Of a DNA stretch of 28,793 bases, positions 14,621 to 22,009 are shown piece by piece. Source of the stretch: Schaalia odontolytica (GTDB lineage Bacteria > Actinomycetota > Actinomycetes > Actinomycetales > Actinomycetaceae); the NCBI RefSeq assembly GCF_002847525.1, contig NZ_PKKM01000018.1, positions 1-28,793 of the forward strand. Reading direction: 5' to 3'. The notes beneath the pieces are model-generated. The model had not been told where the DNA came from, did no database searches, and was given only the letters and a program-made list of their open reading frames with translations. The position numbers and the translations under genes are program-made. Numbering within the stretch: position 1 is the first letter of the stretch; each line of letters begins with the position of its first letter.

Positions 14621-15484
14621 ATGCGCCGCTCTGTCCGTTCCCTCGCTGCCGTTGCCGCCATCGCGGCCCTCGGCCTGGCCGCCTGCACGGGCGGCACGAG
14701 CTCCTCTTCTTCCGCCGACGCCGAGCAGACCTACGGCCCCGGCGCCCTGCCGACCGTGACGGAAGGCAAGCTCACCGTCGCCACCTCCGATCCCGCCTAC
14801 TCGCCGTGGATCCTGGACAACGACCCGGCCTCGGGCGAAGGCTACGAGTCCGCCGTCATCTACGCCCTGGCCGAGGAACTCGGCTACACCGCCGACAACG
14901 TCCAGTGGGTGCGCGCCACCTTCGACGCGTCGATCACCCCCGGCGCCAAGGACTGGGACCTGAACATTCAGCAGTTCTCCATCACCGACGAGCGTAAGAA
15001 CGCCGTCGACTTCACGTCCCCGTACTACACGACCACCTCGGCGATCATCACCAAGGCTGGCACCCCGGCCGCCGACGCGAAGTCCATCGCTGACCTCAAG
15101 GACGTCCTCATCGGCGTCCAGGCGGGCACCACCTCGCAGCAGTTCGCTTCCGATCACCTCGAGCCCGGACTCACCCAGAAGCTGCAGATGTTCAACTCCT
15201 CCGACGACACGGTCCTGGCCCTGCAGACGGGCCGCGTGGACGCGATCGTCGTCGACCTGCCGACCGCGTTCTACATGGTCTCCGCGCAGATCGATGACGG
15301 CGTCATCATCGGCCAGTTCGACGACACGACGGGCGGCGAGGAATACGGCATCGTCCTGCCCAAGGGCTCCAAGCTGACCCCCACGGTCTCCGCCGCCGTC
15401 GATCGTCTGGCCTCATCCGGCAAGCTCGCCGAGCTGCAGGAAAAGTGGCTGAACGAGGCACAGAACGTGCCCACCCTCAAGTGA
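14621..15484 (+). CDS. Amino acid ABC transporter substrate-binding lipoprotein
   Basis: Predicted 287 residues. A lipoprotein signal peptide (MRRSVRSLAAVAAIAALGLAAC) has lipobox LAAC with the anchoring Cys at 22, then a Ser-rich linker. The mature part is an SBP_bac_3-type solute-binding protein: GKLTVATSDPAYSPW at the start, DWDLNIQQFSITDERKNAVDFTSPYYTTTSAII, IADLKDVLIGVQAGTTS and DDTVLALQTGRVDAIVVDLPTA. It captures a polar amino acid or related compound outside the membrane and passes it to the permease at 15498. Start ATG at 14621 follows GGGAGGCCCC. The first two genes are 13 bases apart and the ATPase overlaps the permease, so the three form one operon. Confidence 0.93.
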   Translation: MRRSVRSLAAVAAIAALGLAACTGGTSSSSSADAEQTYGPGALPTVTEGKLTVATSDPAYSPWILDNDPASGEGYESAVIYALAEELGYTADNVQWVRATFDASITPGAKDWDLNIQQFSITDERKNAVDFTSPYYTTTSAIITKAGTPAADAKSIADLKDVLIGVQAGTTSQQFASDHLEPGLTQKLQMFNSSDDTVLALQTGRVDAIVVDLPTAFYMVSAQIDDGVIIGQFDDTTGGEEYGIVLPKGSKLTPTVSAAVDRLASSGKLAELQEKWLNEAQNVPTLK

Positions 15485-15497
15485 GGCTCCCACACTC

Positions 15498-16370
15498 ATG
15501 AGTGACTACTCAAGTGACGCGGCGGCCACGCTCACCGTTTCGGCGGTGGAGCGTGGCCGTCGCGCTTATCGGCGCAAGCAGACGGTCCGGTCGATTCTCA
15601 TCTCCCTGGCTTCCACGATTGTGGTCGCGGGAGTCCTCATCACCGTGGTCGTCAACTCCGACGGGTGGGAGGCCACCCGCAACACCTTCTTCAACGGCAA
15701 GTACTTCGTCGAAGCCTTCCCCCAGGTGCTTTCCGGCCTGTGGCTGAACATCCGCATCCTGCTGATCTCGGTGCTGGGCGTCGCCGTCTTCGCGACTCTG
15801 CTGGCGGCCGCGCGCACGCTGGCCGGTCCCGTGTTTTTCCCGATCCGCTTCCTGGCGGCGGCGTACACGGATATTTTCCGAGGCGTCCCCTTCCTGGTCG
15901 TCCTCTACCTGATCGGCTTCGGCATCCCCGCGCTCAACCCGACGACGCGTATCCCGACCGCGTTCCTGGGCACGGTCGCGCTGATCCTCACGTACTCCTC
16001 GTACGTCGCCGAGGTGCTGCGCGCAGGCCTGGACTCCGTGCACCCCTCCCAGCGTTACGCGGCCCGCTCGCTGGGCCTGTCCCACGGGCAGACGCTGCGC
16101 ATGATCATCGTGCCGCAGGCGATCCGCAAGGTCACGCCGGCCCTCATGAACGACTTCATTTCCATGCAGAAGGACGTCGGCCTGATCTCGGTCCTGGGCG
16201 CGGTCGACGCGATCCGTTCGGCGCAGATGGTCCAGGCCAAGACCTACAACATGACGTCCTACGTCGTCGCCGGCCTGCTGTTCATCATCTTGTCGTTCCC
16301 CTTCATTCGCCTGTCGGACTGGTACACGGCCCGACTGCGTAAGCGCGAGCAGATGGGAGGCACCGTCTGA
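15498..16370 (+). CDS. Amino acid ABC transporter permease (His/Glu/Gln/Arg/opine type)
   Basis: Predicted 290 residues. A helix at about 33-55 is followed by a periplasmic segment (NSDGWEATRNTFFNGKYFVEAFPQVLSGLWLN) and about four further helices. The EAA-type loop is present as EVLRAGLDSVHPSQRYAARSLGLSHGQTLRMIIVPQAIRKVTP, with the A-S/R-LG core that contacts the ATPase. The last helix is followed by a basic tail (TARLRKREQ). The stop TGA overlaps the ATG of the ATPase gene (TGATG at 16368-16372), indicating coupling. It presumably works as a homodimer since no second permease is present. Confidence 0.93.
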   Translation: MSDYSSDAAATLTVSAVERGRRAYRRKQTVRSILISLASTIVVAGVLITVVVNSDGWEATRNTFFNGKYFVEAFPQVLSGLWLNIRILLISVLGVAVFATLLAAARTLAGPVFFPIRFLAAAYTDIFRGVPFLVVLYLIGFGIPALNPTTRIPTAFLGTVALILTYSSYVAEVLRAGLDSVHPSQRYAARSLGLSHGQTLRMIIVPQAIRKVTPALMNDFISMQKDVGLISVLGAVDAIRSAQMVQAKTYNMTSYVVAGLLFIILSFPFIRLSDWYTARLRKREQMGGTV

Positions 16371-17149
16371 TGTCGGTCCCCACGAATTACGAGGCCTCCC
16401 CCACCTCGGACAACACCACCCCGGTTCTGCGCGCCGTCGGCGTCGTCAAACGCTTCGGCGACAACGTCGTCCTGCGCGGCCTGGACCTGGACGTCGCTGC
16501 GCACGAGGTCGTGGTCCTCCTGGGCGCGTCGGGCTCGGGCAAGTCGACGCTGCTGCGCTGCGCGAACCTGCTGGAGCGGGTCGACGACGGCCAGATCTTT
16601 TTGGCCGGCGAGGACATCACGGACCCGCGCGCGAACGCGGATCAGATCCGCGCGCGCATTGGCGTCGTGTTCCAGCACTACAACCTGTTCCCGCACATGT
16701 CGGTGCTGGACAACGTGACGCTCGCGGCCCGCAAGGTGCACGGCTGGGAGAAGGACCGCGCACGCAAGCGCGGCATGGAGCTGTTGGACCGCATCGGCTT
16801 GAAGGACAAGGCGAAGGAGTACCCGGATCGCCTGTCGGGTGGCCAGCAGCAGCGCGTCGCCATCGCACGCGCGCTCGCCACGAACCCGGAGCTGCTCCTG
16901 CTGGACGAGATCACGGCGGCGCTGGACCCGGTGCTCGTCGGCGAGGTCCTCGACCTCGTTCGCGAGATCAAGGAACAGGGCTCGACCATCCTCATGGCGA
17001 CGCACGAAATCAGCTTCGCCCGCCAGGCGGCCGACCGCGTTGTGTTCCTGCGGAATGGCCAGATCGTCGAGCAGGGCCCGCCCGAGCAGGTCATCGACAA
17101 CCCGCGCGAGCAGGCCACCAGGGACTTCCTGGCGCGCATTCTGCACTGA
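16370..17149 (+). CDS. Amino acid ABC transporter ATP-binding protein
   Basis: Predicted 259 residues of the GlnQ/HisP class. Walker A LGASGSGKST at 51-60, Q-loop VVFQHYNLFPHMSVLDNV near 99, signature LSGGQQQRVAIARAL at 155-169, Walker B LLLLDEITAALDP near 175 and H-loop MATHEI near 210. The Walker B follow-on is DEITAALDP rather than the usual DEPTSALDP, a mild change that leaves the catalytic Glu. It is followed by a strong terminator at 17166, closing the importer operon. Confidence 0.94.
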   Translation: MSVPTNYEASPTSDNTTPVLRAVGVVKRFGDNVVLRGLDLDVAAHEVVVLLGASGSGKSTLLRCANLLERVDDGQIFLAGEDITDPRANADQIRARIGVVFQHYNLFPHMSVLDNVTLAARKVHGWEKDRARKRGMELLDRIGLKDKAKEYPDRLSGGQQQRVAIARALATNPELLLLDEITAALDPVLVGEVLDLVREIKEQGSTILMATHEISFARQAADRVVFLRNGQIVEQGPPEQVIDNPREQATRDFLARILH

Positions 17150-17165
17150 GACACGGGAAACCGGA

Positions 17166-17203
17166 GGGGGGTGGCCAACTCATCGTTGGCCACCCCCCTT
17201 TGG
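17166..17203 (+). terminator. Rho-independent terminator of the amino acid importer operon
   Basis: Stem GGGGGGTGGCCAAC (17166-17179), loop TCATC, complement GTTGGCCACCCCCC (17185-17198), then TTTGGGTTGTTT. Fourteen perfect base pairs. Confidence 0.88.
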
Positions 17204-17277
17204 GTTGTTTCAGCCGCTGTCCCTTGGCGCCTGAGCCTCGCTATGGGAGGCTGCGGCGCCCTACACCGGGGTGGCAT

Positions 17278-17354
17278 GGGGGTTTTGCGCCATGCGAGGC
17301 GCTGCGTCGGCGTGTCGCCGGCGTGTCGCACCCCTGCATGGCGCAATTCCCCCC
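17278..17354. repeat. Structured intergenic repeat, copy 1
   Basis: GGGGG-TTTT-GCGCCATGC (17278-17295) pairs with GCATGGCGC-AATT-CCCCC (17336-17353) around a 40-base loop that contains a small CGGCG/CGCCG hairpin. A second copy with the same layout and a nearly identical loop core (CGGCGTGTCGCCGGCGTGTC) lies on the minus strand at 28410-28485. Stem bases differ between copies but still pair. Candidate REP-like element or structured RNA. Confidence 0.7.
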
Positions 17355-17385
17355 GTCGAGGGGCCTGCCTGAAGGGGGTGGCGCC

Positions 17386-17454
17386 CAAAACGCAGACCAC
17401 CTCTGCAAAATACGGTGAAAAAGAGCTGTTTCGGGTGAAGTGGTCTGCGTTTTG
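17386..17454. repeat. Long-armed inverted repeat in the same intergenic region
   Basis: CAAAACGCAGACCAC (17386-17400) and its exact complement GTGGTCTGCGTTTTG (17440-17454) flank 39 bases. The arms extend imperfectly by three more bases. It is A-rich inside and lower in GC than its surroundings. No coding frame fits. It could be a miniature mobile element or a palindromic repeat. Confidence 0.65.
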
Positions 17455-17583
17455 AGCAATCCCGGGAGCGCAAACTGCTCGCGCGCGCGTCGGCGAGCAC
17501 CCTAATTACCCATCCATTCCGGCATGGATCCTTTCAGGGGAAAGAGCTAGCTCACTCGCACCGCAAATGCTAAGGTATCTATA

Positions 17584-17604
17584 CGTACGGATAATGTCCG
17601 TACG
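17584..17604 (+). promoter_or_regulatory. Palindromic operator of the toxin-antitoxin pair
   Basis: CGTACGGA (17584-17591), spacer TAATG, TCCGTACG (17597-17604): perfect 8-bp arms, 19 bases before the antitoxin start. A GATAAT lies within it and TATCTAT lies just upstream, so it would cover the promoter. Such sites bind the ribbon-helix-helix antitoxin and its complex with the toxin in related pairs. Confidence 0.65.
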
Positions 17605-17622
17605 AGCGAAAGAGGAATTGAT

Positions 17623-17931
17623 ATGAGCACTGCAAAGACACAGCGTCTGGAACTACGCCTCACCGAGGAACAGAACACTCTCATTCGCAGCGCAGCCACA
17701 TACACATCTCGCAGCATCAGCGATTTCGTCCTCTCCGCAGCCACATTGGAGGCAGAGCGACGTCTCGCCGACCAGCGCTTCTTCATTCTGAACGACGAGG
17801 ACCACGCCCGCTTCGAAGAAATCCTTGCGGCCTCGCCGACGGACGATCCCAAGCTGCGCAAACTCTTTGATCGCCCCTCGCCCTTCGGCACTCACATCGA
17901 CCTGAACACACCAAGCACCTCCGAGAACTGA
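17623..17931 (+). CDS. DUF1778-family ribbon-helix-helix antitoxin (TacA-like)
   Basis: Predicted 102 residues. The N-terminal AKTQRLELRLTEEQNTLIRSAATYTSRSISDFVLSAA region is the DUF1778 ribbon-helix-helix domain: the beta strand QRLELRL contacts DNA, and the helices form the dimer. The C-terminal half (from about 50) is a neutralising tail with NDEDHARFEEILAA, the usual toxin-binding helix. Start ATG at 17623 after AGAGGAATTGAT. The stop overlaps the toxin start (TGATG), giving coupled synthesis. Repression through the palindrome at 17584 is expected by analogy with TacAT. Confidence 0.9.
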   Translation: MSTAKTQRLELRLTEEQNTLIRSAATYTSRSISDFVLSAATLEAERRLADQRFFILNDEDHARFEEILAASPTDDPKLRKLFDRPSPFGTHIDLNTPSTSEN

Positions 17932-18449
17932 TGTACGTATCAGTCCTGCAAGAGCCGCGGCCTCTCGAGCGGAGGGACAACCGGTCACACTTCCAATCGG
18001 GCAACACTGAGATCGACGATTGGTTCCACCGATTTGCGTGGCAGAACCACCGAGCCGGAAACGCGCACGTCTTCGTCACAACGCAGGAACCAGAGACACT
18101 TGGTTTCTACGCCCTATCGATGGGGGCAGTGCAGCGCAGCACACTCCCAGATGCCCTCAAACCTGGCCAACGCCCGGAGCCATGCCCAGTTCTCCTCCTC
18201 GCGCGACTCGCCGTCGATCAGCGCGTGCAGGGACGAGGCATAGGCGCAGCTCTCCTCAAAGACGCACTCTTGCGAGCCTACAAGCTCAGCAATGAGGTGG
18301 GATTCGCTGCCCTCCTGGTCCACTGTGCCAACGACCAGGCGCGCGAGTTCTACCTCAGCCAGTCCTCACACTTTGTTCCCTGCCCGGGAGCGGAGAACCA
18401 CCTGGTGTTGCCACTGCGCGGCCTGCGGGAGTTTATCGATACTCTGTAG
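17931..18449 (+). CDS. GNAT-family toxin (TacT-like acetyltransferase)
   Basis: Predicted 172 residues. The acetyl-CoA site is RLAVDQRVQGRGIGAALLKDAL at about 88-108 with the Q/R-x-x-G-x-G/A pattern. It is preceded by GFYALSMGAV and the strand PVLLLARLAV, and followed by FAALLVHCANDQAREFYLSQSSHFVPCP, with the Tyr at the usual catalytic position. Toxins of this type acetylate the amino group of charged tRNAs and block translation; that substrate is known for TacT-like proteins and only inferred here. The antitoxin gene lies directly upstream with a one-base overlap. A perfect hairpin follows at 18484. Confidence 0.9.
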   Translation: MYVSVLQEPRPLERRDNRSHFQSGNTEIDDWFHRFAWQNHRAGNAHVFVTTQEPETLGFYALSMGAVQRSTLPDALKPGQRPEPCPVLLLARLAVDQRVQGRGIGAALLKDALLRAYKLSNEVGFAALLVHCANDQAREFYLSQSSHFVPCPGAENHLVLPLRGLREFIDTL

Positions 18450-18483
18450 CATCCAGCACCGAACGGCCTCAACACAACGCACA

Positions 18484-18511
18484 GGGCCCAGGATCCGCAG
18501 ATCCTGGGCCC
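18484..18511. terminator. Hairpin between convergent genes
   Basis: GGGCCCAGGATC (18484-18495), loop CGCA, GATCCTGGGCCC (18500-18511): 12 perfect base pairs between the toxin gene and the convergent lipoprotein gene. There is no U-run on either side, so efficiency is uncertain. Confidence 0.65.
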
Positions 18512-18531
18512 GAAGCGTTGTCAGTATGGAA

Positions 18532-18933
18532 TCAGTTGGCGCCCGGCGTGATAACGACGGTGATCTCGGTGCTAATGCCGTCCGGATCGGTCAGGGTCAC
18601 AGTGACCGGGTCGTCTTCCTCGCCCAGCGCACGCAGCGGGTGCAGGGTGACGATGTTCTTCTCGGACTTGCCGACCTCGAGGGCGGTCGGATCAGAAACA
18701 TCGATCGTCCACTTGGCGGCCTTGTCGGAGTCGGCCAGCTTGATCTTCAGGTCGCGCTTCTCGGGGACCTTGATGCCGCTGTCGTCGATCTGAGCGATGG
18801 GACGCTCGACCGTCTTGACGTCCTTCGGGGTCACGTAGGAGTGAGCAGAATCGGAATCGGTGGCGCAGCCGGTCAGGGCGGTCACGCCCAGGCCGAGAGC
18901 CAGCACTGCAGTAAGGATGGAACGCTTGTTCAT
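18532..18933 (-). CDS. Small lipoprotein of unknown function
   Basis: Predicted 133 residues. Signal peptide MNKRSILTAVLALGLGVTALTGC with lipobox LTGC, then a mature domain of about 110 residues rich in beta strands, ending VTVTLTDPDGISTEITVVITPGAN, which looks like a small beta-sandwich. Two starts are possible. ATG 18933 lies seven bases after TAGTAT and would be leaderless. ATG 18951 has GAGG at a tight spacing and adds six residues before the Lys/Arg pair. Both give a functional signal. It is membrane-anchored on the outer face. No enzyme motif seen. Confidence 0.82.
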   Translation of the reverse strand: MNKRSILTAVLALGLGVTALTGCATDSDSAHSYVTPKDVKTVERPIAQIDDSGIKVPEKRDLKIKLADSDKAAKWTIDVSDPTALEVGKSEKNIVTLHPLRALGEEDDPVTVTLTDPDGISTEITVVITPGAN

Positions 18934-19010
18934 AAACACAATACTAAGCATCCATCCTCACAGATATGCATCACAAGGCCCATTTTGGGACGATGTCACA
19001 GCATCTTGCG

Positions 19011-19946
19011 TCACATGGACCAGACCAGCGCCCCCGATTCCACGTCCGCCCAGTACGAGCTGGCAAACTCCGCCCACTGCTGCGGGAACTGCAACTGCGG
19101 GCTGTGCGTGCCCCCTCGGATGATGCTCTCGCGGGCACCCAGGTCGGCGGCCTCCTCGGCGTACCACGAGGGCGGCCAGATCTCATCCTGGTCCCCGTAC
19201 AGCACGTGCACGGGCACGCCCGTGGCCGCGAGCGCCGGGGTGTCGGGGCGCAGCTGGGAGAGGATGCGGGCGATACCCACCAGGTTTTCCGAGGCCGTAT
19301 CCAGCGCGCGGATACGTTGAAATTCCGCCCATCCGACGCCGGGTTCCTCGAAGTTCATGTCCGGGAAGTAGGTGCGCAGCACCTGCTGGCGCGCGCCGGG
19401 ACCCGTGGGCAGGGGGTCGAGGATCGGCAGGGTGTTCATCCAGTCGTAGACTGCGCGACCCGAACAGAACAGGGTGACGGAGGCGAAGAGGTCGGGGCGA
19501 GCGACGACGGCCGCGCGCGCGACGATACCGCCGAAAGAGTGGCCCACGAGGTGCACGCGACCCGTGGTCCCGGCCCAGGCCTCGGCGACGGCGATGAGGT
19601 CACCGACAAAGTCGCTCATCCCGTACGCGCCGAGGCCGGCGGGCGCGGCGGACCCGCCCTGGCCTCGTTGCGAGTAGGCGAGGACGTCCCATCCCGCCTC
19701 CCCAAGGAACGGCAGGACGGTCGAGTAGTCCTCCTTGGATCCCGTGTAGCCGGGGACGAGGAGCGCGCGGTTCTCCCCCGCGGCGCCCGGGGTCGACACC
19801 GCTGAGATAGCAGGCGTGCCGTCGACGAGGGCGGGGGTGCTCGGGCCGGTCAGCAGGCCACTGAGCTCGCCGGCCGGGGAAGGGACGGCGACGGGGGTGA
19901 CGTTTGCTGCCAGCGCAAAAGGACCGAAAGGCTCTGTCTGTTTCAC
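19011..19946 (-). CDS. Alpha/beta-hydrolase fold protein
   Basis: Predicted 311 residues. The nucleophile elbow is VHLVGHSFGGIVARA (Gly-His-Ser-Phe-Gly) near residue 139. The oxyanion region is LLVPGYTGSKEDYSTVLPFL, the acid is probably the Asp in VLYGDQDEIWPP, and the His is in RGGTHSPQLQFP near the C-terminus. So the catalytic triad is complete. The substrate is unknown; the fold covers esterases, lipases and lyases. No signal peptide. The start is probably GTG at 19946, seven bases after TACGAT; a TTG at 19976 would overlap the divergent gene. The promoter is shared back to back with the nitroreductase gene. Confidence 0.88.
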   Translation of the reverse strand: MKQTEPFGPFALAANVTPVAVPSPAGELSGLLTGPSTPALVDGTPAISAVSTPGAAGENRALLVPGYTGSKEDYSTVLPFLGEAGWDVLAYSQRGQGGSAAPAGLGAYGMSDFVGDLIAVAEAWAGTTGRVHLVGHSFGGIVARAAVVARPDLFASVTLFCSGRAVYDWMNTLPILDPLPTGPGARQQVLRTYFPDMNFEEPGVGWAEFQRIRALDTASENLVGIARILSQLRPDTPALAATGVPVHVLYGDQDEIWPPSWYAEEAADLGARESIIRGGTHSPQLQFPQQWAEFASSYWADVESGALVWSM

Positions 19947-19953
19947 GCCCCCA

Positions 19954-19963
19954 ATCGTAGAAT
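19954..19963. promoter_or_regulatory. Overlapping back-to-back -10 boxes of a divergent gene pair
   Basis: ATCGTAGAAT contains TAGAAT on the plus strand (19958-19963, six bases before the ATG at 19970) and TACGAT on the minus strand (19954-19959, seven bases before the GTG at 19946). They share two bases. Neither gene has a Shine-Dalgarno sequence, so both transcripts are probably leaderless and compete for one site. Confidence 0.5.
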
Positions 19964-19969
19964 GAACGC

Positions 19970-20719
19970 ATGACAAACGAGACGATTGCGAGCCAGCTCG
20001 CCCACCGGACGATCCGCGCCTACAAGGACCAGCCCCTCACCGAGGAAGAGGTCACCACGCTGATGGACGTGGCTCGTCACACCGCCACGTCTTCGTTCCT
20101 GCAGTCCTGCACGGTCCTGCACATCACCGACCCGAAGGTGCGCGAGACGATCGGTGCTGCCTCCGGCCAGCCCTACGTGGGCGGCACGAAGGGCGACCTG
20201 TTCATCTTCGTCGCCGACCTGTACCGCAACAGCCGCATCCGCGCCGAGCAGGGCGTCTCCTCGGAGGCCCTAGGGTCGATCAACCTGTTCCTCACCGCCG
20301 TCGAGGACGCGCTCCTGGCCGCGCAGAACGTGGTCGTGGCCGCCGAGTCGATGGGCCTGGGCACCGTCTACCTCGGCTCGATCCTCGCCGATCCGCGCGG
20401 CGTCGTGAAGGCGCTCGAGCTGCCGGAGCTGACCTTCCCGATCGTCGGCCTGCTCGTCGGCCACCCGGACCAGGAACCCGGCCAGAAGCCACGTATGCCT
20501 CTGTCCGTCATGACCGCGAAGAACACGTACCCACGCGTCGAGTCCTACTCCGAGACGCTCGCCGACTACGACCGCGAGGTCACCGAATACTACGACCTGC
20601 GCTCGGGCTCGCGCCTCGAGTCCTTCACCCACCTAGTCGCCACCAACATCGGCGTGGGCGGCGCGCACGTCTCCCCCATCATGGAGGTCCTCCACGAGCA
20701 GGGCCTGTGCCTGCGCTGA
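19970..20719 (+). CDS. NfsA-like NAD(P)H nitroreductase
   Basis: Predicted 249 residues, the usual size of NfsA/NfrA-type flavin reductases. SQLAHRTIRAYKDQPLTEEEV at the start holds the FMN-binding H-R-x-x-R segment; TSSFLQSCTVLHITDP, GADLRNVVVAAESMGLGTVYLG-like (QNVVVAAESMGLGTVYLGSIL) and FPIVGLLVGHPDQEPGQKPRMPL are family landmarks, the last with the KPR(M/L)P(L) motif. It reduces nitroaromatics, quinones or flavins in the cytosol with NADPH. The ATG at 19970 is six bases after TAGAAT with no Shine-Dalgarno sequence. Confidence 0.9.
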   Translation: MTNETIASQLAHRTIRAYKDQPLTEEEVTTLMDVARHTATSSFLQSCTVLHITDPKVRETIGAASGQPYVGGTKGDLFIFVADLYRNSRIRAEQGVSSEALGSINLFLTAVEDALLAAQNVVVAAESMGLGTVYLGSILADPRGVVKALELPELTFPIVGLLVGHPDQEPGQKPRMPLSVMTAKNTYPRVESYSETLADYDREVTEYYDLRSGSRLESFTHLVATNIGVGGAHVSPIMEVLHEQGLCLR

Positions 20720-20809
20720 CTCTCCGTCTTTGACGAGGCCGTGGCCTCCCCTCGCGTTCAACCGCCCGGGGCGCCACGGCCTCGTCGCATGCTGTGCTTG
20801 TCGCGCGCT

Positions 20810-20815
20810 TACAAT
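20810..20815 (+). promoter_or_regulatory. -10 box for leaderless gene at 20822
   Basis: TACAAT, six bases before the ATG at 20822, without a Shine-Dalgarno sequence between. No clear -35 box. Confidence 0.5.
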
Positions 20816-20821
20816 GAGCGC

Positions 20822-21475
20822 ATGGCTGAGCTTGGTTTTTCCACCTACGTGTTTATCGAGCGCATCGCCGCGAACGCGGCCGCGCTGCACCCCTTCCCGG
20901 AGCACAACGTTGCACTCGTTCGGGACGCGCTGGCGGACGCCGGCTTCGACATCACGCTCCTCGGCCCAGACGCGCCGGAGGTCGGCGAGGGCGTGTACTT
21001 CCAGCCCGAACCCTTCGGTGACGAGGTCATGGGCCTCCTCGCGGACGCCCTCACTCTGCGCGGCATCGGCGCCTACGCCTACGCGCTCGTGGATTCATCG
21101 CTGGGCGGGGACCTGGCGGACATCGCGCTGTTCACCCGCGTGGGCGACATATTCCCCCGTCACGGCCGCCACATCCTCATGACGCGCATGTACATTCAGC
21201 GCACCCCCACGGGCGCGGGCAACAAGGCCGTGACCTGGGCGTTCGGCTCCCCCGCCGACCTGGAGGAGGCGAACCGTCTGCTATCGGAGAAGTTTGACAC
21301 CGAGCCGGTCACGGACCCGCGCGGCATGGCCGCCATCGAGATCCGTCACCCCGAGTTCGCGGCGGGCACGGCCGAGCCGATGGTCCTCCTCGACGAGATC
21401 TTCCAGGTGCTGGGCGCCGCCGGCTTCGAAGGCATCACCATGTGCAACGACCCGGGCCAGCAGGCCCAGGGCTGA
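20822..21475 (+). CDS. Conserved-looking cytoplasmic protein of unknown function
   Basis: Predicted 217 residues with no signal peptide, membrane helix or motif I recognise. The composition is that of a globular alpha/beta protein: MAELGFSTYVFIERIAANAAALHPFPEHN at the start, GFDITLLGPDAPEVGEGVYFQPEPFGDEVMGLLADAL, IALFTRVGDIFPRHGRHILMTRMYIQRTP, and an end with FQVLGAAGFEGITMCNDPG. The start ATG at 20822 follows TACAAT-GAGCGC, the leaderless pattern. Its codon use matches neighbours, so it is likely a native gene. It ends before a strong bidirectional terminator. Confidence 0.75.
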   Translation: MAELGFSTYVFIERIAANAAALHPFPEHNVALVRDALADAGFDITLLGPDAPEVGEGVYFQPEPFGDEVMGLLADALTLRGIGAYAYALVDSSLGGDLADIALFTRVGDIFPRHGRHILMTRMYIQRTPTGAGNKAVTWAFGSPADLEEANRLLSEKFDTEPVTDPRGMAAIEIRHPEFAAGTAEPMVLLDEIFQVLGAAGFEGITMCNDPGQQAQG

Positions 21476-21485
21476 CAGAGACAAC

Positions 21486-21530
21486 AAGGGCCGCCGCGCA
21501 ACCATCGTTGGTTGTGCGGCGGCCCTTTTG
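21486..21530. terminator. Bidirectional terminator between convergent genes
   Basis: AAGGGCCGCCGCGCAACC (21486-21503), loop ATCGTT, GGTTGTGCGGCGGCCCTT (21510-21527), then TTG. There are eighteen base pairs including one G-T, with AACAA on the left and TTTTG on the right, so it can serve the plus-strand gene at 20822 and the minus-strand response regulator at 21539. Confidence 0.88.
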
Positions 21531-21538
21531 TCAAGGGT

Positions 21539-22009
21539 TTAGCGAATTGCCTCCATGACGCGCACGCCGTCGAGCACGCTCACGTAGGGCAGGGGGTTCA
21601 CGCCGGACTCGAGGACGTACTCGGTGAGCTGGTCGCGCACGACCGCGCGCAGCTCGTCGGGGTTCCAGGGCTTGCCGATGTAGTAGTCCAGGCCCGCCTG
21701 GTTGACCGCTCGGATCGTGTCGGACTGGTCCGCCTGGCCGGTGACCAGGACCGTGCGGGTCGCACCGAAACGCTCGTCCTTCATGAGCTCCACGAGGAAG
21801 TCCACGCCCGACTTTCCGGGCAGGCGATGGTCGGACAGCACCAGCGCAAGCTCGTCCCCGTCTTCGACGATCTCGTCGATGACGGCCCACGCGTCGTCAA
21901 CGTCCTCGGCGACTTCGAGCCGGATCTTGTCCCAGAACTGTTCAAGATCGCGCTCGAGTGCGTCGCGCACGTCTGCTTCGTCCTCAAGGGACAGGATTGT
22001 CAGGGTCAT
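21539..22009 (-). CDS. Single-domain response regulator
   Basis: Predicted 156 residues, a receiver domain with no DNA-binding output domain. The acidic pair is Glu9-Asp10 (LEDEADV), the phosphorylated Asp is Asp60 in LVLSDHRLPGKSG, the Thr is Thr90 in LVTGQAD, and the Lys is Lys113 in YIGKPWNP. About 30 residues follow the fold (LTEYVLESGVNPLPYVSVLDGVRVM). The start ATG overlaps the stop of the histidine kinase gene (22006-22009) and follows GAGGAGGAATC. It must act through protein contacts, perhaps on the kinase or a downstream partner. Confidence 0.9.
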   Translation of the reverse strand: MTLTILSLEDEADVRDALERDLEQFWDKIRLEVAEDVDDAWAVIDEIVEDGDELALVLSDHRLPGKSGVDFLVELMKDERFGATRTVLVTGQADQSDTIRAVNQAGLDYYIGKPWNPDELRAVVRDQLTEYVLESGVNPLPYVSVLDGVRVMEAIR

